From Anaerolineae bacterium (GTDB taxonomy: Bacteria; Chloroflexota; Anaerolineae; B4-G1), in assembly GCA_030612585.1 (NCBI GenBank), contig JAUWNP010000263.1, positions 1 through 5,578 of the forward strand: a stretch of DNA of 5,578 nt, written 5' to 3'. Shown one piece after another: positions 5,448-5,578 of the stretch (position 1 is the stretch's first letter; the number at the start of each line of letters is the position of its first letter). A program made the translations under genes and the position numbers. The notes beneath the pieces are model-generated. The model saw only the letters and a program-made list of their open reading frames with translations. It was not told where the DNA came from and made no database searches.

Positions 5448-5510
5448 GTAGGGTAGGCGGCCAGCGAGTTACTGTCGCTTACGCTTACAGCACTTTTCCA
5501 ACCGCCCCCC
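5448..5510 (-). ncRNA. Group II intron domain VI with candidate branch-point adenosine
   Basis: Three nucleotides after domain V the minus strand forms GGG-GGCGG (5509-5502) against CCGCC-TA-CCC (5460-5451). This leaves U and A bulged, with A at 5454 seven nucleotides from the proposed 3' splice site after TAC (5448). The tip contains CTGT (5490-5487)/ACAG (5475-5472) around a GC-GTAA-GC mini-hairpin. A bulged A 7-8 nt from the end is the normal branch point for lariat formation. The exact splice base (5448 or 5447) is inferred. Confidence 0.75.
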
Positions 5511-5513
5511 TCC

Positions 5514-5547
5514 GAACCGGACGTGAACGTTTCCGTTCATCCGGCTC
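5514..5547 (-). ncRNA. Group II intron domain V (catalytic hairpin)
   Basis: It is 34 nt on the minus strand. The lower stem GAGCCGGA/TCCGGTTC (8 bp with the conserved G-U pair) includes the catalytic AGC triad. The upper stem TGAACG/CGTTCA is capped by the GAAA tetraloop, and the 2-nt CG bulge sits on the 3' strand. Length, triad, tetraloop and bulge all match the family, and no bases are missing, so the ribozyme core looks intact here. Confidence 0.9.
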
Positions 5548-5578
5548 TCCAGTAAGCCTTACTTCAGTTTTACACCGT

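Larger units (their letters stand above)
5448..5578 (-). mobile_element. 3' end of a group II intron (domains V and VI)
   Basis: The last 130 bp, read on the minus strand, carry a textbook domain V followed by a domain VI-like hairpin and a CCTACCCTAC end at 5448. Group II introns are self-splicing, retrotransposing ribozymes that usually encode a reverse transcriptase/maturase in domain IV. That ORF would lie just beyond the window. The first bases inside (ACGGTGTAA on the minus strand) could be its last codons, but this is a guess. The intron points the same way as the genes. The 3' exon begins CGCGATGG and leads into the SnoaL-like gene. Confidence 0.85.

Noticed and set aside
5238..5456. 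A 72-codon plus-strand frame spanning the intron end and the SnoaL-like start
   Set aside because: It crosses the intron boundary, the leader hairpins and the SnoaL-like coding start antisense, with no ribosome binding site and no protein-like pattern.

Overview
The window reads as a piece of an uncultured bacterial genome, most likely from the Chloroflexota (Anaerolineae/Caldilineae-like). The best taxonomic hint is the large exported beta-helix protein. It has an AYVVTNTNDSGAGSLRQAI-type start to its mature region, a WWG...GPN...GNVD segment near the end, and a YLPLVLK C-terminus, features I associate with Chloroflexota surface proteins. No marker gene is present, so this assignment is inference.

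Layout: all four confident genes lie on the minus strand. In transcription order from the right edge these are the 3' end of a group II intron (5578-5448, domains V and VI), a small SnoaL-like (NTF2-fold) protein (5286-4885), a doubtful 76-aa ORF (4682-4452), a 683-aa secreted right-handed beta-helix protein (4229-2178), a 283-aa multi-pass membrane protein of unknown function (2060-1209) and a 269-aa SAM-dependent O-methyltransferase of the LCMT/TcmP type (1073-264). At the left edge a short plus-strand reading frame (3-131) looks like the C-terminus of a gene cut by the window boundary.

The most notable structure lies between the genes. Five imperfect inverted repeats (186-259, 1095-1146, 2103-2152, 4388-4422, 4688-4746) all point the same way. 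Each begins, on the gene-sense strand, with GCCCAAC or GGCTAAC followed by a TTGCACCC-like segment, and most fold into a bulged hairpin. One sits just beyond the 3' end of each of the four genes and of the small ORF. This is the one-ORF-one-attC layout of integron gene cassettes, and the copy at 4688-4746 is 59 bp long with attC-like ends. The genes also differ visibly in base composition (the SnoaL-like gene is AT-richer, the beta-helix gene GC-rich) and each has its own Shine-Dalgarno sequence, which suits independently acquired cassettes. No integron integrase or attI is in view. The alternative is a dispersed intergenic repeat family that resembles attC.

The genes share no obvious pathway: small-molecule methylation, an unknown membrane protein, a cell-surface or secreted fibre-like protein, and a small alpha+beta-barrel enzyme or binding protein. 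A mixed accessory collection of this kind also fits a cassette array or genomic island better than a functional operon.
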